From assembly GCF_003515075.1 (NCBI RefSeq), contig NZ_QWLV01000004.1, positions 1 to 64,000 of the forward strand: DNA of 64,000 nt, in the 5' to 3' direction. Below the pieces are notes generated by a model that did no database searches, had not been told where the DNA came from, and worked only from the letters and a program-made list of their open reading frames with translations. This document shows, piece after piece, positions 26,896 through 36,602 of the stretch. A program made the translations under genes and the position numbers. Positions within the stretch are counted from its first letter, which is position 1; every line of letters begins with the position of its first letter. This DNA is from Sphingomonas gilva. GTDB lineage: Bacteria; Pseudomonadota; Alphaproteobacteria; Sphingomonadales; Sphingomonadaceae.

Positions 26896-29800
26896 ATGAA
26901 GACCGGATTTCGCATCGCCATGCTGATGGGCGGCGTCTCGCTGCTCGCGACCGCCGCCGCCGCGCAGGACACCCCCGCGCCGCCGCCGCAGACCGCGGAG
27001 GAGGTGCAGGAACAGGCCGAGGCGCAGGGGACCGCCGACGACATCGTCGTCATCGGCTCGCAGATCAAGGGCGCGGATGTGGCGGGCAACCTGCCCGTCA
27101 CCGTGCTCAACCAGGACGATATCGATGCGGTCGCCGCCACAAGTGGCGACGAGCTTTTTCGCGCGATCCCGCAGGCCGGCGATGTCGCCTTCAACGAGAG
27201 CCGCGATGCCGGCGGCATCAACGATGCGCGAGGCGACACCGCCTCGATCAACCTGCGCGCGTTGGGCACCGGCAACACGCTGGTGCTCTTGAATGGCCGC
27301 CGCATGGTCCTTCATCCCGGTACACAGTCCGAAAATCTGGTTCCGGTCCAGAGCGTCAACACCAATGCGATTCCCGTGATGGGCATCCGCCGCGTCGAGG
27401 TGCTGCTCGACGGCGCCGCCGCCATCTACGGCTCGGACGCGGTGGCGGGCGTGATCAACACGGTGCTCAAGGACAATGTGAAGGGGGTCCGCGCCACCGG
27501 CGAACTCGGCTTCACCGATGATTCGGGCCAACTCGAATATGAGTTCGCGTTCGAGGCCGGCCACAGCTTCAACGGCGGCAATTCCAACATCTCGCTGCTC
27601 GGTTCGTACAACCACCGCGATCCGCTGTACGCGCGTGAGCGCCGCAACTCGCGCTCGTCGGACATGCGCCCGCTGTTCGTCGGCACGCCGTGGGAAGGCA
27701 ATGCCGATTTCGACAACACGTCGACCAGCACCGGCTGGGGCGAATTCTATCGCCTGCACGGCGACTATTCGCGTCCGACGGCGGTTTCGCCCGTTACGAC
27801 GACGCGCGTGAACGGCGTCACCCTGGCAACCGGAACGGGCGGCTCGTTCCACATCCAGCCCGATACCAACGAGGGCTGCCTCGCACCTGGCTTGGCGCCG
27901 AGCACCTGTTTTGACAACAGTACGCTCGCGACCACTAGTGCCGACCGCAACCTACGGTACGACATCAACACCGAACGCACCATCCAGGGGCTGAATGACC
28001 GGATCAACCTGTTCGGCTTCTTCAACCATGATTTCGGCAGCGTCGAACTCTTCGCCGAGGCCGGCTGGTATCGCGCCGATTATCAGGCGTTCCGCGAACA
28101 GGAGACCGCGCTCGCCAGCCAACGGCTGATCGTCCCGGTCGACGGCTATTGGAACCCGCTCGGCCCGGTCGGCAGCCCGAATCGGATCCCCGGGCTGACG
28201 GGTGTCCCCACGGCGGGGGTAGCGGTCGAAGTCGACGACTATCGCCTCATCGATGCCGGCCCGCTCCGCGTCAACGTCCGCAACGATACGATCCGCGCTC
28301 TCGCCGGATTGCGCGGCGAAGTCCTCGGCTTCGATTTCGATTCAGCGCTGCTGTATTCGAAGGCGCGCACCAACGACACCATGTATCAGCCGAGCCTGAC
28401 GCTGCTCCAGGAAGCGCTCTCGCGTACCGATGCCAGCGCCTATAACCCGTTCGCCGGCGGTGATCCGCGGAACCCGTCGCGCTACGGGTCGAACAGCAAT
28501 CCGCAGGACGTCATCGACAGCTTCATGGTCGATGTCTCGCGCATCAGCACCACCGAGTTGATGATGGCCGACTTGAAGCTCTCAAAGAACGACCTGTTCA
28601 CCCTGCCCGGCGGCCGGGTCGGCATGGCGACGGGCGTCGAGTTCCGGCGCGAGACCTTCGCGGACGACCGCGACGATCGGCTCGACGGCACCGTCGCTTT
28701 CGTCGCGCTCGACAAGTCGAGCAACGGCAGCGACGTGATGGGCGCGAGCCCTACGCCTGATAGCTCGGGCGCGCGCAACACCATCTCGGCCTATCTCGAA
28801 TTCGCGGTGCCACTGGTGTCGCCGGAGATGGACGTGCCGCTGATCCGTTCGCTCGACCTCCAGCTCGCCGGCCGGATGGAGGCTTATCAGGGCTTCAGCA
28901 CCGTCGCGAAACCCAAGGTCGCGCTGTCCTGGTATCCGGTCCGCAACCTCCAGTTCCGCGGCAGCTGGTCGCAGGGTTTCCGCGCGCCGAACCTGCCGCA
29001 GCTGTTCGAGAGCGGAATCCAGCGTTCCAACACGCGCACCGATTGGATTCGCTGCGAAGCCGATCTCCGCCTGGGGCGCATCTCGACCTTCGCCGATTGC
29101 ACTGATCTTCCGGGCCGCAGCCAAGGCGTGGTCAGCAACCGTTCGGGCAGCCAGGATCTGAAGCCTGAGGAGTCGGAAAACCTCTCGGTCGGCGGCACCT
29201 TCCAGATGGATCTTGGCCGCGCCGGGCGTCTCACCTTCACTGCGGATTATTGGGAAATCCGCCAGAAGAACGTGATCGGGCTATTCGGCGACAGCAACGC
29301 GTTGATCCTCGACTATCTCCTGCGGCTGCAGGGCTCGTCCAACCCGAACGTCCAGCGCCTGCCGCATGACCAGGAGGATACCGAAGCTTTCGAGAACAGC
29401 GGGATCGCACCGGTGGGCGAGATCATCCAGGTGATCGACAACTACACCAATCTCAGCCCGCGCACGGTGCGCGGCTACGATCTCGGCCTCTATTATCGGG
29501 TCGAGGACACCGGCATCGGCGACTTCAGCCTGCGCGTGAACGCCGCGCGCCTGCTCGAATTCTTCCAGACGCCCGATCCGCTTACCCAGAGCCTCATCGA
29601 TGCGCAGGGCGCAGGGACGATCAACGACTTCATCAATATCGCGGGCGCCGAGAGCCTGATCGAGGAGAATGGCCGTCCCAAATGGCGTGGGTCGGCAAGC
29701 CTCACCTGGCGTTACGACCAGTTCGGCGCGGGCTGGTACACGAGCTATACTGGCCCGGTCACCGATACTTCGGCCGCGCTTGACGACGGTACGCGTTTCC

Positions 29801-30003
29801 GGGTCGACGACCATTTGACCCACAGCCTCTACCTACAGGTCGAAGCCGAAGGCGGGTTGCTCGACGATACCCGGTTGCGCGTCGGCGCGCGCAACATCTT
29901 CAATCGTCTCGCACCGCTGGCGGACGGGACCTATGGCTATATCGGCGACCTCTACAGCAACCGCGGCCGCCAAGTATATTTTCAACTCAGCAAGCGCTTC
30001 TAA
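26896..30003 (+). CDS. TonB-dependent receptor
   Basis: 1035 residues from the ATG at 26896 (AAGGGG seven nucleotides upstream). Signal peptide ending ATAAAAQD, a Gln/Glu-rich spacer, TonB-box region DDIVVIGSQIKG, and a plug domain (NLPVTVLNQDDIDAV, NLRALGTGNTLVLLNGRRM, RRVEVLLDGAAAIYGSDAVAGVINTVL). A large 22-strand barrel follows, ending in a C-terminal Phe (QVYFQLSKRF), as in outer-membrane proteins. The size and plug type match receptors for peptides or other organic nutrients rather than siderophores. Neighbours suggest uptake of gamma-glutamyl or D-amino-acid-containing oligomers. Confidence 0.94.
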   Translation: MKTGFRIAMLMGGVSLLATAAAAQDTPAPPPQTAEEVQEQAEAQGTADDIVVIGSQIKGADVAGNLPVTVLNQDDIDAVAATSGDELFRAIPQAGDVAFNESRDAGGINDARGDTASINLRALGTGNTLVLLNGRRMVLHPGTQSENLVPVQSVNTNAIPVMGIRRVEVLLDGAAAIYGSDAVAGVINTVLKDNVKGVRATGELGFTDDSGQLEYEFAFEAGHSFNGGNSNISLLGSYNHRDPLYARERRNSRSSDMRPLFVGTPWEGNADFDNTSTSTGWGEFYRLHGDYSRPTAVSPVTTTRVNGVTLATGTGGSFHIQPDTNEGCLAPGLAPSTCFDNSTLATTSADRNLRYDINTERTIQGLNDRINLFGFFNHDFGSVELFAEAGWYRADYQAFREQETALASQRLIVPVDGYWNPLGPVGSPNRIPGLTGVPTAGVAVEVDDYRLIDAGPLRVNVRNDTIRALAGLRGEVLGFDFDSALLYSKARTNDTMYQPSLTLLQEALSRTDASAYNPFAGGDPRNPSRYGSNSNPQDVIDSFMVDVSRISTTELMMADLKLSKNDLFTLPGGRVGMATGVEFRRETFADDRDDRLDGTVAFVALDKSSNGSDVMGASPTPDSSGARNTISAYLEFAVPLVSPEMDVPLIRSLDLQLAGRMEAYQGFSTVAKPKVALSWYPVRNLQFRGSWSQGFRAPNLPQLFESGIQRSNTRTDWIRCEADLRLGRISTFADCTDLPGRSQGVVSNRSGSQDLKPEESENLSVGGTFQMDLGRAGRLTFTADYWEIRQKNVIGLFGDSNALILDYLLRLQGSSNPNVQRLPHDQEDTEAFENSGIAPVGEIIQVIDNYTNLSPRTVRGYDLGLYYRVEDTGIGDFSLRVNAARLLEFFQTPDPLTQSLIDAQGAGTINDFINIAGAESLIEENGRPKWRGSASLTWRYDQFGAGWYTSYTGPVTDTSAALDDGTRFRVDDHLTHSLYLQVEAEGGLLDDTRLRVGARNIFNRLAPLADGTYGYIGDLYSNRGRQVYFQLSKRF

Positions 30004-30010
30004 CTGGCGC

Positions 30011-30038
30011 GCGCCTGCGTCCGCTGCGGCGCAGGCGC
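30011..30038 (+). terminator. Hairpin after the TonB receptor gene
   Basis: GCGCCTGCG (30011-30019) pairs perfectly with CGCAGGCGC (30030-30038), eight bases after the receptor stop, followed by CTTCATTT. The T-run is weak, so it may attenuate rather than end transcription into the symporter gene. Confidence 0.5.
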
Positions 30039-30114
30039 CTTCATTTCGCGATCGGCCTTGATGGCCAGGCTGACCAGCCTCGCGCCCACGCCGCCACTCC
30101 GTCGGAGCATCCCA

Positions 30115-31440
30115 ATGACCGAGACGACCGCACCCGAGGCGCCGATGCCCGAAGCAAGTGAACCCACCGCCCGATCCCGCGTGCTCCACCGCGCCGGGCG
30201 GGCGTGGTTCGGCATCGCCTTGTGGAAGCGCATCCTCGCCGCGCTGGTCTTGGGCGCGGCGGTCGGCATCGCCTGGGGTGAGGGGGCGACCAGCATCGGC
30301 TGGATCGGCGAGCTGTTCGTCCGGCTGATCCGGATGCTGGTCGTGCCGCTCGTCTTCCTCACCATCGCCTCGGGCGTCGCGGCGCTGGCCGATCCGAAGC
30401 GGCTGGGGAGCATCGGGGTGAAGACGCTCGGCATGTACGTCCTCACCACCGCGCTGGCGGTGACGACGGGGCTGGTCGTGGCGACCCTCATCGCCCCCGG
30501 CCTGGGCGCAAGCTTCGCCGATGCGGTGCCGCGCGCGGTCGCGCCGCCCAAGGATACCGCGCGGATGTTCATGGAGATCGTGCCCGACAATCCGATCGGC
30601 GCGATGGCGAGCGGACAGACGCTGTCGGTGATCTTCTTCGCGGTACTGGTCGGCGCCGGCGTGATCGCCGCGGGCGAGGGGGCGGAGCCGGTCCGTCGCC
30701 TGCTCGCCGGCGGATCGGAGGTGATGCTCAAGATCGTCGGCTTCGTCATGGAGACCGCGCCCTTTGGCGTGTTCGCGCTGATCGCGGTGGTGATGGGGAC
30801 GAGCGGGCCGGCGAGCTTCCTCGCGGTGCTGAAGCTCGGCTTGTGCGTCGTCGTCGGCTCGGCGTTCGTCACGCTCGTCATCCATGGCGGCATCGTCGTG
30901 CGGCTGCTCGCCTGGTTGCCGCCCTTGCCCTTCTTCCGCGGCATCGCCGATGCGATCATGGTCGGCTTCTCGACCTCGTCGAGCTCGGCGACGCTGCCCG
31001 TCGCGATCCGGGTGGCGGAGCGCAATCTGGGCGTCTCCCCGCCGGTCGCCTCGACCGTGCTGCCGCTTGGCGCGACCATCGGCATGGACGGGGCGGCGAT
31101 GTACGTCGCGATGCTCACCCTGTTCGCCGCGCAGGCGTTCGGCGTCCAGCTGAGCCTCGCCGACTATCTGGTGATCGCAGCGACCACCACCATCGTCGCC
31201 ATGGGCGTGGCGCCGGTGCCGTCGGGATCGCTGTTCGTCCTCGCCGCCGTCCTCGCGGCGATCGGCATCACGCCCGAGCAGACCGCGATCGTCGTCGGCT
31301 TCATCCTGCCGTTCGATCGCATCCTCGACATGATCCGCACCGTTCCCAACGTCACCTCGGACCTGTCGATCGCCACCGCCGTCGCGCGGTGGGAGGGCGA
31401 GATGGATGTCGGCGCCTATAACTCGCGGGACGACGTATGA
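30115..31440 (+). CDS. Dicarboxylate/amino acid:cation symporter (DAACS family)
   Basis: 441 residues from the ATG at 30115 (GGAG eight nucleotides upstream). Inner-membrane GltP/DctA-type transporter. The family landmarks are present: LFVRLIRMLVVPLVFLTIASGV, the Ser-rich hairpin STSSSSATLPVAIRVAERNLGV, LPLGATIGMDGAAMY (cation/substrate site) and a late DRILDMIRTVPNVTSDL. Imports glutamate, aspartate or C4-dicarboxylates with protons or sodium. Its stop codon overlaps the start of the first gamma-glutamyltransferase, linking glutamate release to uptake. Confidence 0.93.
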   Translation: MTETTAPEAPMPEASEPTARSRVLHRAGRAWFGIALWKRILAALVLGAAVGIAWGEGATSIGWIGELFVRLIRMLVVPLVFLTIASGVAALADPKRLGSIGVKTLGMYVLTTALAVTTGLVVATLIAPGLGASFADAVPRAVAPPKDTARMFMEIVPDNPIGAMASGQTLSVIFFAVLVGAGVIAAGEGAEPVRRLLAGGSEVMLKIVGFVMETAPFGVFALIAVVMGTSGPASFLAVLKLGLCVVVGSAFVTLVIHGGIVVRLLAWLPPLPFFRGIADAIMVGFSTSSSSATLPVAIRVAERNLGVSPPVASTVLPLGATIGMDGAAMYVAMLTLFAAQAFGVQLSLADYLVIAATTTIVAMGVAPVPSGSLFVLAAVLAAIGITPEQTAIVVGFILPFDRILDMIRTVPNVTSDLSIATAVARWEGEMDVGAYNSRDDV

Positions 31441-33155
31441 TGATGATCCTTCGCCACCTCCTCCTTGCGCTCGCCGCGCTGGCGCTGCCTGCCGGCGCGA
31501 TCGCGCAGAGCCGCCAGCTCCTCGAATATCCCAGCATCCATTCGCCCGTCATCGGCACGCGCGGGATGGTCGTCAGCCAGAACGAGATGGCGAGCGAGGT
31601 GGGCGCGGCGATCCTGCGCAAGGGCGGTAACGCGGTCGACGCCGCGATCGCCACGGCCTTCGCGCTCGCGGTCACATTGCCCCGCGCGGGCAATATCGGC
31701 GGCGACGGCTTCATGACCGTCTATGACGCGAAGACCGGGCAGGTGCGCGTCATCGATTTCCGCTCGGTCGCGCCGCGCGCGGCGACGCCGGCGATGTTCG
31801 TCGACGAGGCGGGCAAGGAGCGCGCCATCGCCAGCTTCGGCTATCTCGCGCCCGCCGTGCCCGGCACCGTCGCCGGCCTGGCGCACGCGCACAGGAAATG
31901 GGGCAGGCTCCCCTGGGCCGATCTGGTCGCGCCCGCGATCGGGTTGGCGCGCGATGGCGTGAAGCTGACCGCCGATGAGGCGTTCGTGTTCGGCTGGGGC
32001 GAGAAGCGGCTGTCCAACAGCATCTCCGCCAAACGCACTTTCTACAAGCCCGACGGCACGCGCTACGCCAAGGACGAGGTGCTGAGACAGCCCGATCTCG
32101 CCTGGAGCCTGCAGCAGATCGCCAAAGGCGGGGCGGACGCCTTCTACAAGGGAGAGATCGCCCGCCGCATCGCCGCCGACATGAAGGCGAATGGCGGCAT
32201 CATCACGCTCGCCGATCTCGCCGTCTATCGCCCGGTCGAGCGCGCGCCGCTGGTCGGCACCTATCGCGGCCACACCGTCTATACTGCGCCACCGGCCAGC
32301 GCGGGCGGGGCGACGCTCCTCAACATGCTCAACATCCTCGAGCATTTCGACCTGAAGCCATTGGGCGCCGGCTCCGCCGCGTCGCTCCACCTGATGGCCG
32401 AGACGATGAAGCTCGGCTATCTCGACCGCTACCGTTCACTGGGCGACCCCGCTTTCGTCACCGCGCCGGTCAAGGGCTTTATCTCAAAGGAATATGCCGC
32501 CGAACGCGCCAAGCTGATCAAGCGCGACGCGGCGACGCCGCCCGATACGCTGGGCGCGGGCGACCCGACGCGCTTCGAAAGTCCCTCCACCACCCATTTC
32601 TCAATCGCGGACAAGGACGGCAACGTCGTCTCGACCACCTATACGCTGGGCGCCGATTTCGGATCGGGGGTGATGATCGCGGGCACGGGCATATTGCTCA
32701 ACAACCAGATGAACAATTTCAGCCACGAGCAAGCCTGGGAAGCCCAGCGCAGCGGCACGCCGCCGCCGCTCAACGCGCTTACGCCGGGCAAGCGGATGCT
32801 CTCCACCCAGATGCCGACGATCGTGATGAAGGACGGCAAGCCATGGCTGGTCACCGGCACGCCGGGCGGCAGCACGATCATTGACACGGTGCTGCAGGTG
32901 ATCGTCAATGTCATCGATTTCGGCCTGAACATCGACGAGGCGACGCATCAGCCGCGCATCTATCAGGGAACGGGCGACAGCTTGCGGGTCGAACCCAATT
33001 TCAACCCGGACACCGTCGCGGCCTTGAAGGCGAAGGGTCATAAGATCACCAGCGACGAAACGATGGGAAGCGCACAATCGATCATGATCGAAAACGGGCT
33101 GTTCCTCGGCGCAGCCGATCCGCGGCGGCCGGGCGCTAAGGCGATCGAGCCGTGA
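31437..33155 (+). CDS. ggt: Gamma-glutamyltransferase 1 (periplasmic)
   Basis: 572 residues with a Sec signal peptide (cut after about AIAQ). Ntn-hydrolase family: made as a precursor and self-cleaved before a catalytic Thr, here in the STTHFSIAD motif (Thr near residue 386). Other marks are GGNAVDAAIATAFALAVTLPRAGNIGGDG, SFGYLAPAVPGTVAGL and the C-terminal TPGGSTIIDTVLQVI. Hydrolyses or transfers gamma-glutamyl groups from glutathione and related peptides. Overlaps the symporter stop (ATGATGATG) and is followed with a 1-nt overlap by a second GGT. Confidence 0.95.
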   Translation: MMMILRHLLLALAALALPAGAIAQSRQLLEYPSIHSPVIGTRGMVVSQNEMASEVGAAILRKGGNAVDAAIATAFALAVTLPRAGNIGGDGFMTVYDAKTGQVRVIDFRSVAPRAATPAMFVDEAGKERAIASFGYLAPAVPGTVAGLAHAHRKWGRLPWADLVAPAIGLARDGVKLTADEAFVFGWGEKRLSNSISAKRTFYKPDGTRYAKDEVLRQPDLAWSLQQIAKGGADAFYKGEIARRIAADMKANGGIITLADLAVYRPVERAPLVGTYRGHTVYTAPPASAGGATLLNMLNILEHFDLKPLGAGSAASLHLMAETMKLGYLDRYRSLGDPAFVTAPVKGFISKEYAAERAKLIKRDAATPPDTLGAGDPTRFESPSTTHFSIADKDGNVVSTTYTLGADFGSGVMIAGTGILLNNQMNNFSHEQAWEAQRSGTPPPLNALTPGKRMLSTQMPTIVMKDGKPWLVTGTPGGSTIIDTVLQVIVNVIDFGLNIDEATHQPRIYQGTGDSLRVEPNFNPDTVAALKAKGHKITSDETMGSAQSIMIENGLFLGAADPRRPGAKAIEP

Positions 33156-34837
33156 TGCGGCGCGTTGTCCTCATCGCCGCGCTGGCGCTCGCCGCCTGCG
33201 CCCCCAAGCCGGCCGCGCAGGCGCCCGCATCCACCGAACGGCAGGGCTTCGTCGCGGCCGCGCATCCGCTGGCAGTGGAGGCGGGCCTCGCGGTGCTGCG
33301 CCGCGGCGGCGATGCAAGCGATGCGGCGGTTGCGGTGCAGGCGATGCTCGGACTGGTCGAGCCGCAAAGCTCAGGGCTCGGCGGCGGTGCGTTCATGGTG
33401 CGCTACGATGCCGCGACCAAGACCGTTGCGGTCTATGACGGGCGCGAAACCGCCCCCGCCGGCGCGACGCCGGACATGTTCCTGGACGCAAACGGCAAGC
33501 CGCTGCCGCGCGGCGCGGCGATGACCAGCGGGCGCGCGACCGGCGTGCCCGGCGCGGTGGCGATGCTGGCGATGGCGCATGGGCGGCACGGCAGGCTCGC
33601 CTGGAACAGCCTGTTCGGCGACGCCGCGCGCGTGGCGGATGAAGGCTTCACCGTCACCAGCCGGCTCGAACGCTTCGTCCATGGCGATTTCGCGCAGGTG
33701 AGCGCGCCCGACGTCGTCGCCTATTTCAGGAATGCGCAGGGTGAGAAGGTCCAGGCCGGCGATACTCTCCGCAATCCCGCTTATGCCCATTTCGTGCGAC
33801 GGCTGGCGACCGAGGGGACGGACGCGCTCTACAAGGGGGAAACCGCGCGGCGCATTGTCGCGCGGCTGCGCCAAGGGCCCAATCCCGGCAGCATGACCGA
33901 GGCCGATCTCGCCGGTTACCGGCCCGAGGCGCGCGAGGCGTTGTGCAACGGCTACCGCGTCTACCTGCTCTGCGTGCCGCCGCCGCCTTCGTCGGGCGTC
34001 GGGCTGTTGCAGCTGATGGCGATGCTCGAGCGCACCGACATCGCGTCGCGCGGGCCGGGCGATCCCGTAGCCTGGGTTCAATTCGCCGAGGCGAGCCGGC
34101 TGATGTACGCGGATCGCGACGCCTATGTCGGCGATCCGGCCTTCGTCCGCGTGCCCGTTGCAGGGTTGCTCGATCCAGCCTATGTCGCGAGCCGCGCCAG
34201 GCTGATCGGCAACGCCGCCGCCGCGCCGCCCGAAGCGGGCACGCCTCCGGGCGTGCCTCCGGCGCGGATCGACGCGACCCACGAGGTGCCCGGCACCTCA
34301 CACTTCGTCATCATCGACGGCTTCGGCAACGCCGTGTCGATGACGACCACGGTCGAAAGCTATTTCGGATCGGGCCGGATGGTCGACGGCTTCTTCCTCA
34401 ACAATCAGATGACCGATTTCTCCTTCGTGCCCGAAGGCCCTAACGCAGTCGCACCGGGCAAGCGGCCGCGATCGTCGATGACGCCGCTCATCATCCTGTC
34501 CAAGCAGCGCGATCTGGTCGGTGCACTGGGATCGCCGGGCGGCACAGCCATCCTCGCCTATGTGGGCAAGGCGCTGGTCGGCAGCCTCGATTGGGGGCTG
34601 ACGATGCAGCAGGCGATCGACCTGCCGAACCTGGTCGCGCGCGGCGACAGCTTCGCCGGAGAGGCGGACAAGTTCGCTCCCCCGTTGCGCGCGGCACTGG
34701 CGACGCGCGGCGTGAAGGTGCGCTCCGGCTCGGGCGAGGATTCGGGACTGCACGGCGTCATCATCAGGAATGGCCGTTTCGATGGCGGCGCGGATTCGCG
34801 GCGCGACGGCGTCGTCCGAACCACGGGAGGACAGTGA
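33155..34837 (+). CDS. ggt: Gamma-glutamyltransferase 2 (predicted lipoprotein)
   Basis: 560 residues from the ATG at 33155; a GTG one codon earlier is possible. The signal peptide ends in a lipobox (LAAC, Cys about residue 14-15), so this paralogue is predicted to be membrane-anchored, unlike its soluble neighbour. The catalytic Thr lies in the PGTSHFVIIDG motif (about residue 381); GGDASDAAVAVQAMLGLVEPQSSGLGGGAF and GSPGGTAILAYVGKA are also conserved. It diverges strongly from GGT1, suggesting different gamma-glutamyl substrates. Coupled to GGT1 by a 1-nt overlap. Confidence 0.93.
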   Translation: MRRVVLIAALALAACAPKPAAQAPASTERQGFVAAAHPLAVEAGLAVLRRGGDASDAAVAVQAMLGLVEPQSSGLGGGAFMVRYDAATKTVAVYDGRETAPAGATPDMFLDANGKPLPRGAAMTSGRATGVPGAVAMLAMAHGRHGRLAWNSLFGDAARVADEGFTVTSRLERFVHGDFAQVSAPDVVAYFRNAQGEKVQAGDTLRNPAYAHFVRRLATEGTDALYKGETARRIVARLRQGPNPGSMTEADLAGYRPEAREALCNGYRVYLLCVPPPPSSGVGLLQLMAMLERTDIASRGPGDPVAWVQFAEASRLMYADRDAYVGDPAFVRVPVAGLLDPAYVASRARLIGNAAAAPPEAGTPPGVPPARIDATHEVPGTSHFVIIDGFGNAVSMTTTVESYFGSGRMVDGFFLNNQMTDFSFVPEGPNAVAPGKRPRSSMTPLIILSKQRDLVGALGSPGGTAILAYVGKALVGSLDWGLTMQQAIDLPNLVARGDSFAGEADKFAPPLRAALATRGVKVRSGSGEDSGLHGVIIRNGRFDGGADSRRDGVVRTTGGQ

Positions 34838-34839
34838 CA

Positions 34840-35709
34840 ATGCGGCATGCGCTCATGGCTCTGGCGGTCATCATAGCAGCGCCCGCTGCGGCGCAGGACG
34901 CGGCGCCGGTCAAGGTGGAGCCTGTCACCTTCCTCAGCCGCGACGGCAAGACCCAGGTGAAGGGCTATCTGTTCAGGTCCGCCGCCACGCCGGAGAAGAA
35001 CGCGCCCGCGGTGGTTATGCTGCACGGCCGCTCGGGCGCCTATTCGAGCCTTTCCAAGGGCAAATATGACGCGACCACGCTCAGCGCGCGGCACAAGGCC
35101 TGGGGCCGCCTGCTCGCGCGGTCCGGCTATGCCGCGCTGATGGTCGACGATTTCGGACCCGTGGGCTATCCCGGCGGCTTCAAGGCGGGCACCTACAAGG
35201 ATCGCCCGGCGGCGGTGGACGAGGTCGTCTACCGCCCGCTCCACGCCTATGGCGCGCTGCGCTACCTGCAGCAGCGGCCCGATGTGGACGGCACGCGGGT
35301 GGCCTTGCTCGGCTGGTCCAACGGCGGCAGCGCGACGCTCGCAGCGATGGCGGACGACAAGCCGGGCGACATGAAGAAACTGGGCTTCAAGGCGGGCGTC
35401 TCGCTCTATCCGGGCTGCGGGCTCAAGCGCCGTTTCGCCAAGGACGGTTATACGTCCTATGCGCCGGTGCGCGTGTTCATGGGCACCGCCGACGAGGAGG
35501 TTTCGCCCAAATTGTGCGAGAGCCTGGTCGCGCGCAGCAGGGAGAAGGGCGGGGACATCGCCATCCGCATGTTCGACAGCGCGACGCACAGCTATGACAC
35601 GCCGACCAAATCGCGCCAGTCGGTCAAGGCCAATGCCGAGGCCAAGGCCGCGACCGAGGCGGACATCCTCGCCTTTCTCGACCGGATGTTGAAGGACCCT
35701 GCGCAATGA
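34840..35709 (+). CDS. Dienelactone hydrolase-like exported protein
   Basis: 289 residues from the ATG at 34840, preceded by GGGAGGACAGTGACA. Signal peptide ending APAAAQD. Alpha/beta-hydrolase fold of the dienelactone hydrolase family: [23 protein letters not shown], nucleophile elbow GWSNGGS (Ser where classic DLH has Cys), Asp in MGTADEEV and His in SATHSYD. A secreted esterase or lactonase is plausible. It follows GGT2 closely and overlaps the VOC gene by 4 nt. Confidence 0.87.
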   Translation: MRHALMALAVIIAAPAAAQDAAPVKVEPVTFLSRDGKTQVKGYLFRSAATPEKNAPAVVMLHGRSGAYSSLSKGKYDATTLSARHKAWGRLLARSGYAALMVDDFGPVGYPGGFKAGTYKDRPAAVDEVVYRPLHAYGALRYLQQRPDVDGTRVALLGWSNGGSATLAAMADDKPGDMKKLGFKAGVSLYPGCGLKRRFAKDGYTSYAPVRVFMGTADEEVSPKLCESLVARSREKGGDIAIRMFDSATHSYDTPTKSRQSVKANAEAKAATEADILAFLDRMLKDPAQ

Positions 35710-36128
35710 GCGACCTGACCCCGTTCCACTTCGCCTTTCCCGTCGACGATCTCGACGCCGCGCGGCACTTCTACGGCACCGTGCTGGGATGTCCGGAGGG
35801 GCGCAGTGACGCCGACTGGATCGATTTCGATCTGTTCGGCCATCAGATCGTCGCGCATAATGTCGGCGGCGGCAGGCGTGTTGCCGGGCATAATCCGGTC
35901 GACGGCCACGCCGTGCCCGTGCCGCATTTCGGCGTGGTGCTGACGCCCGAGCGCTGGCGGGCGCTCGCCGAGCGGCTCAAGGCGCACGGCGTCGCCTTCG
36001 TCATCGAACCGCACACCCGCTTCCCTGGAGAGCCGGGCGAGCAATCCACCATGTTCTTCCACGATCCCGCCGGCAACGCGCTGGAGTTCAAGGCGTTCGC
36101 CGATCTCGGCCAGCTGTTCGCGCGATAG
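35706..36128 (+). CDS. VOC family protein (glyoxalase/dioxygenase fold)
   Basis: 140 residues with two beta-alpha-beta-beta-beta units. The metal ligands expected in this superfamily are visible as His in PFHFAF, His in PHFGVV and Glu in GNALEFK. Close to a group of small VOC proteins often annotated as glyoxalase or dioxygenase; the reaction is unknown. Overlaps the preceding gene by ATGA, so it is the last gene of the gamma-glutamyl cluster. Confidence 0.88.
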   Translation: MSDLTPFHFAFPVDDLDAARHFYGTVLGCPEGRSDADWIDFDLFGHQIVAHNVGGGRRVAGHNPVDGHAVPVPHFGVVLTPERWRALAERLKAHGVAFVIEPHTRFPGEPGEQSTMFFHDPAGNALEFKAFADLGQLFAR

Positions 36129-36131
36129 CCG

Positions 36132-36602
36132 CTACATGGAGTCCAGGTAGCGGCGCATCGCGTCGGCGGTCGGCCCGGTCAGGCGGACGAGGGTGCGCCG
36201 CCGGTCGTGCGGATCGGCGTAGCGCTCGACCAGGCCGCGCGCCTCCAGCACCGCAATCCAGCGCTGCGCCGAATTGGCCGATGTGCAGGCGCCCGCCGCG
36301 GCGTCGGACATCGTCGTCTCGCGCCCCGATTCACCGGCGATGAACAGGTCCAGCAGCGCGTCCCAGGCGGGTTCGCCGAACAGATCGTCGCTGCCGGGAA
36401 AGAACTTCGTCCGCTCGCGGCGCGCCTGGTAGATTCGCCGCGCGAAGGCCTCGTCCCTTTCGACCCCCACTTCGCCGATCAGCGTCGGCCGCAGCTCGGC
36501 CAGGTTGCGGCGGAACTCGTCGATCGATTTCGCCAACTCGTCGATGGCGAAACCGTGACGTGATGTGTCGGACGGGTCCGTCTTTCGATCCGCGTTCATC
36601 AT
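36132..36602 (-). CDS. Winged-helix DNA-binding protein (MarR-like)
   Basis: 156 residues. After about 75 residues with ARRIYQARRERTKFFPGSDDLFGEPAWDALLDLF comes a winged helix with TSANSAQRWIAVLEARGLVERYADPHDRRRTLVRLT, the recognition helix and basic wing of MarR-type regulators. Its start overlaps the radC stop (ATGA), so the two are translationally coupled. Convergent with the VOC gene. Targets unknown. Confidence 0.85.
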   Translation of the reverse strand: MMNADRKTDPSDTSRHGFAIDELAKSIDEFRRNLAELRPTLIGEVGVERDEAFARRIYQARRERTKFFPGSDDLFGEPAWDALLDLFIAGESGRETTMSDAAAGACTSANSAQRWIAVLEARGLVERYADPHDRRRTLVRLTGPTADAMRRYLDSM

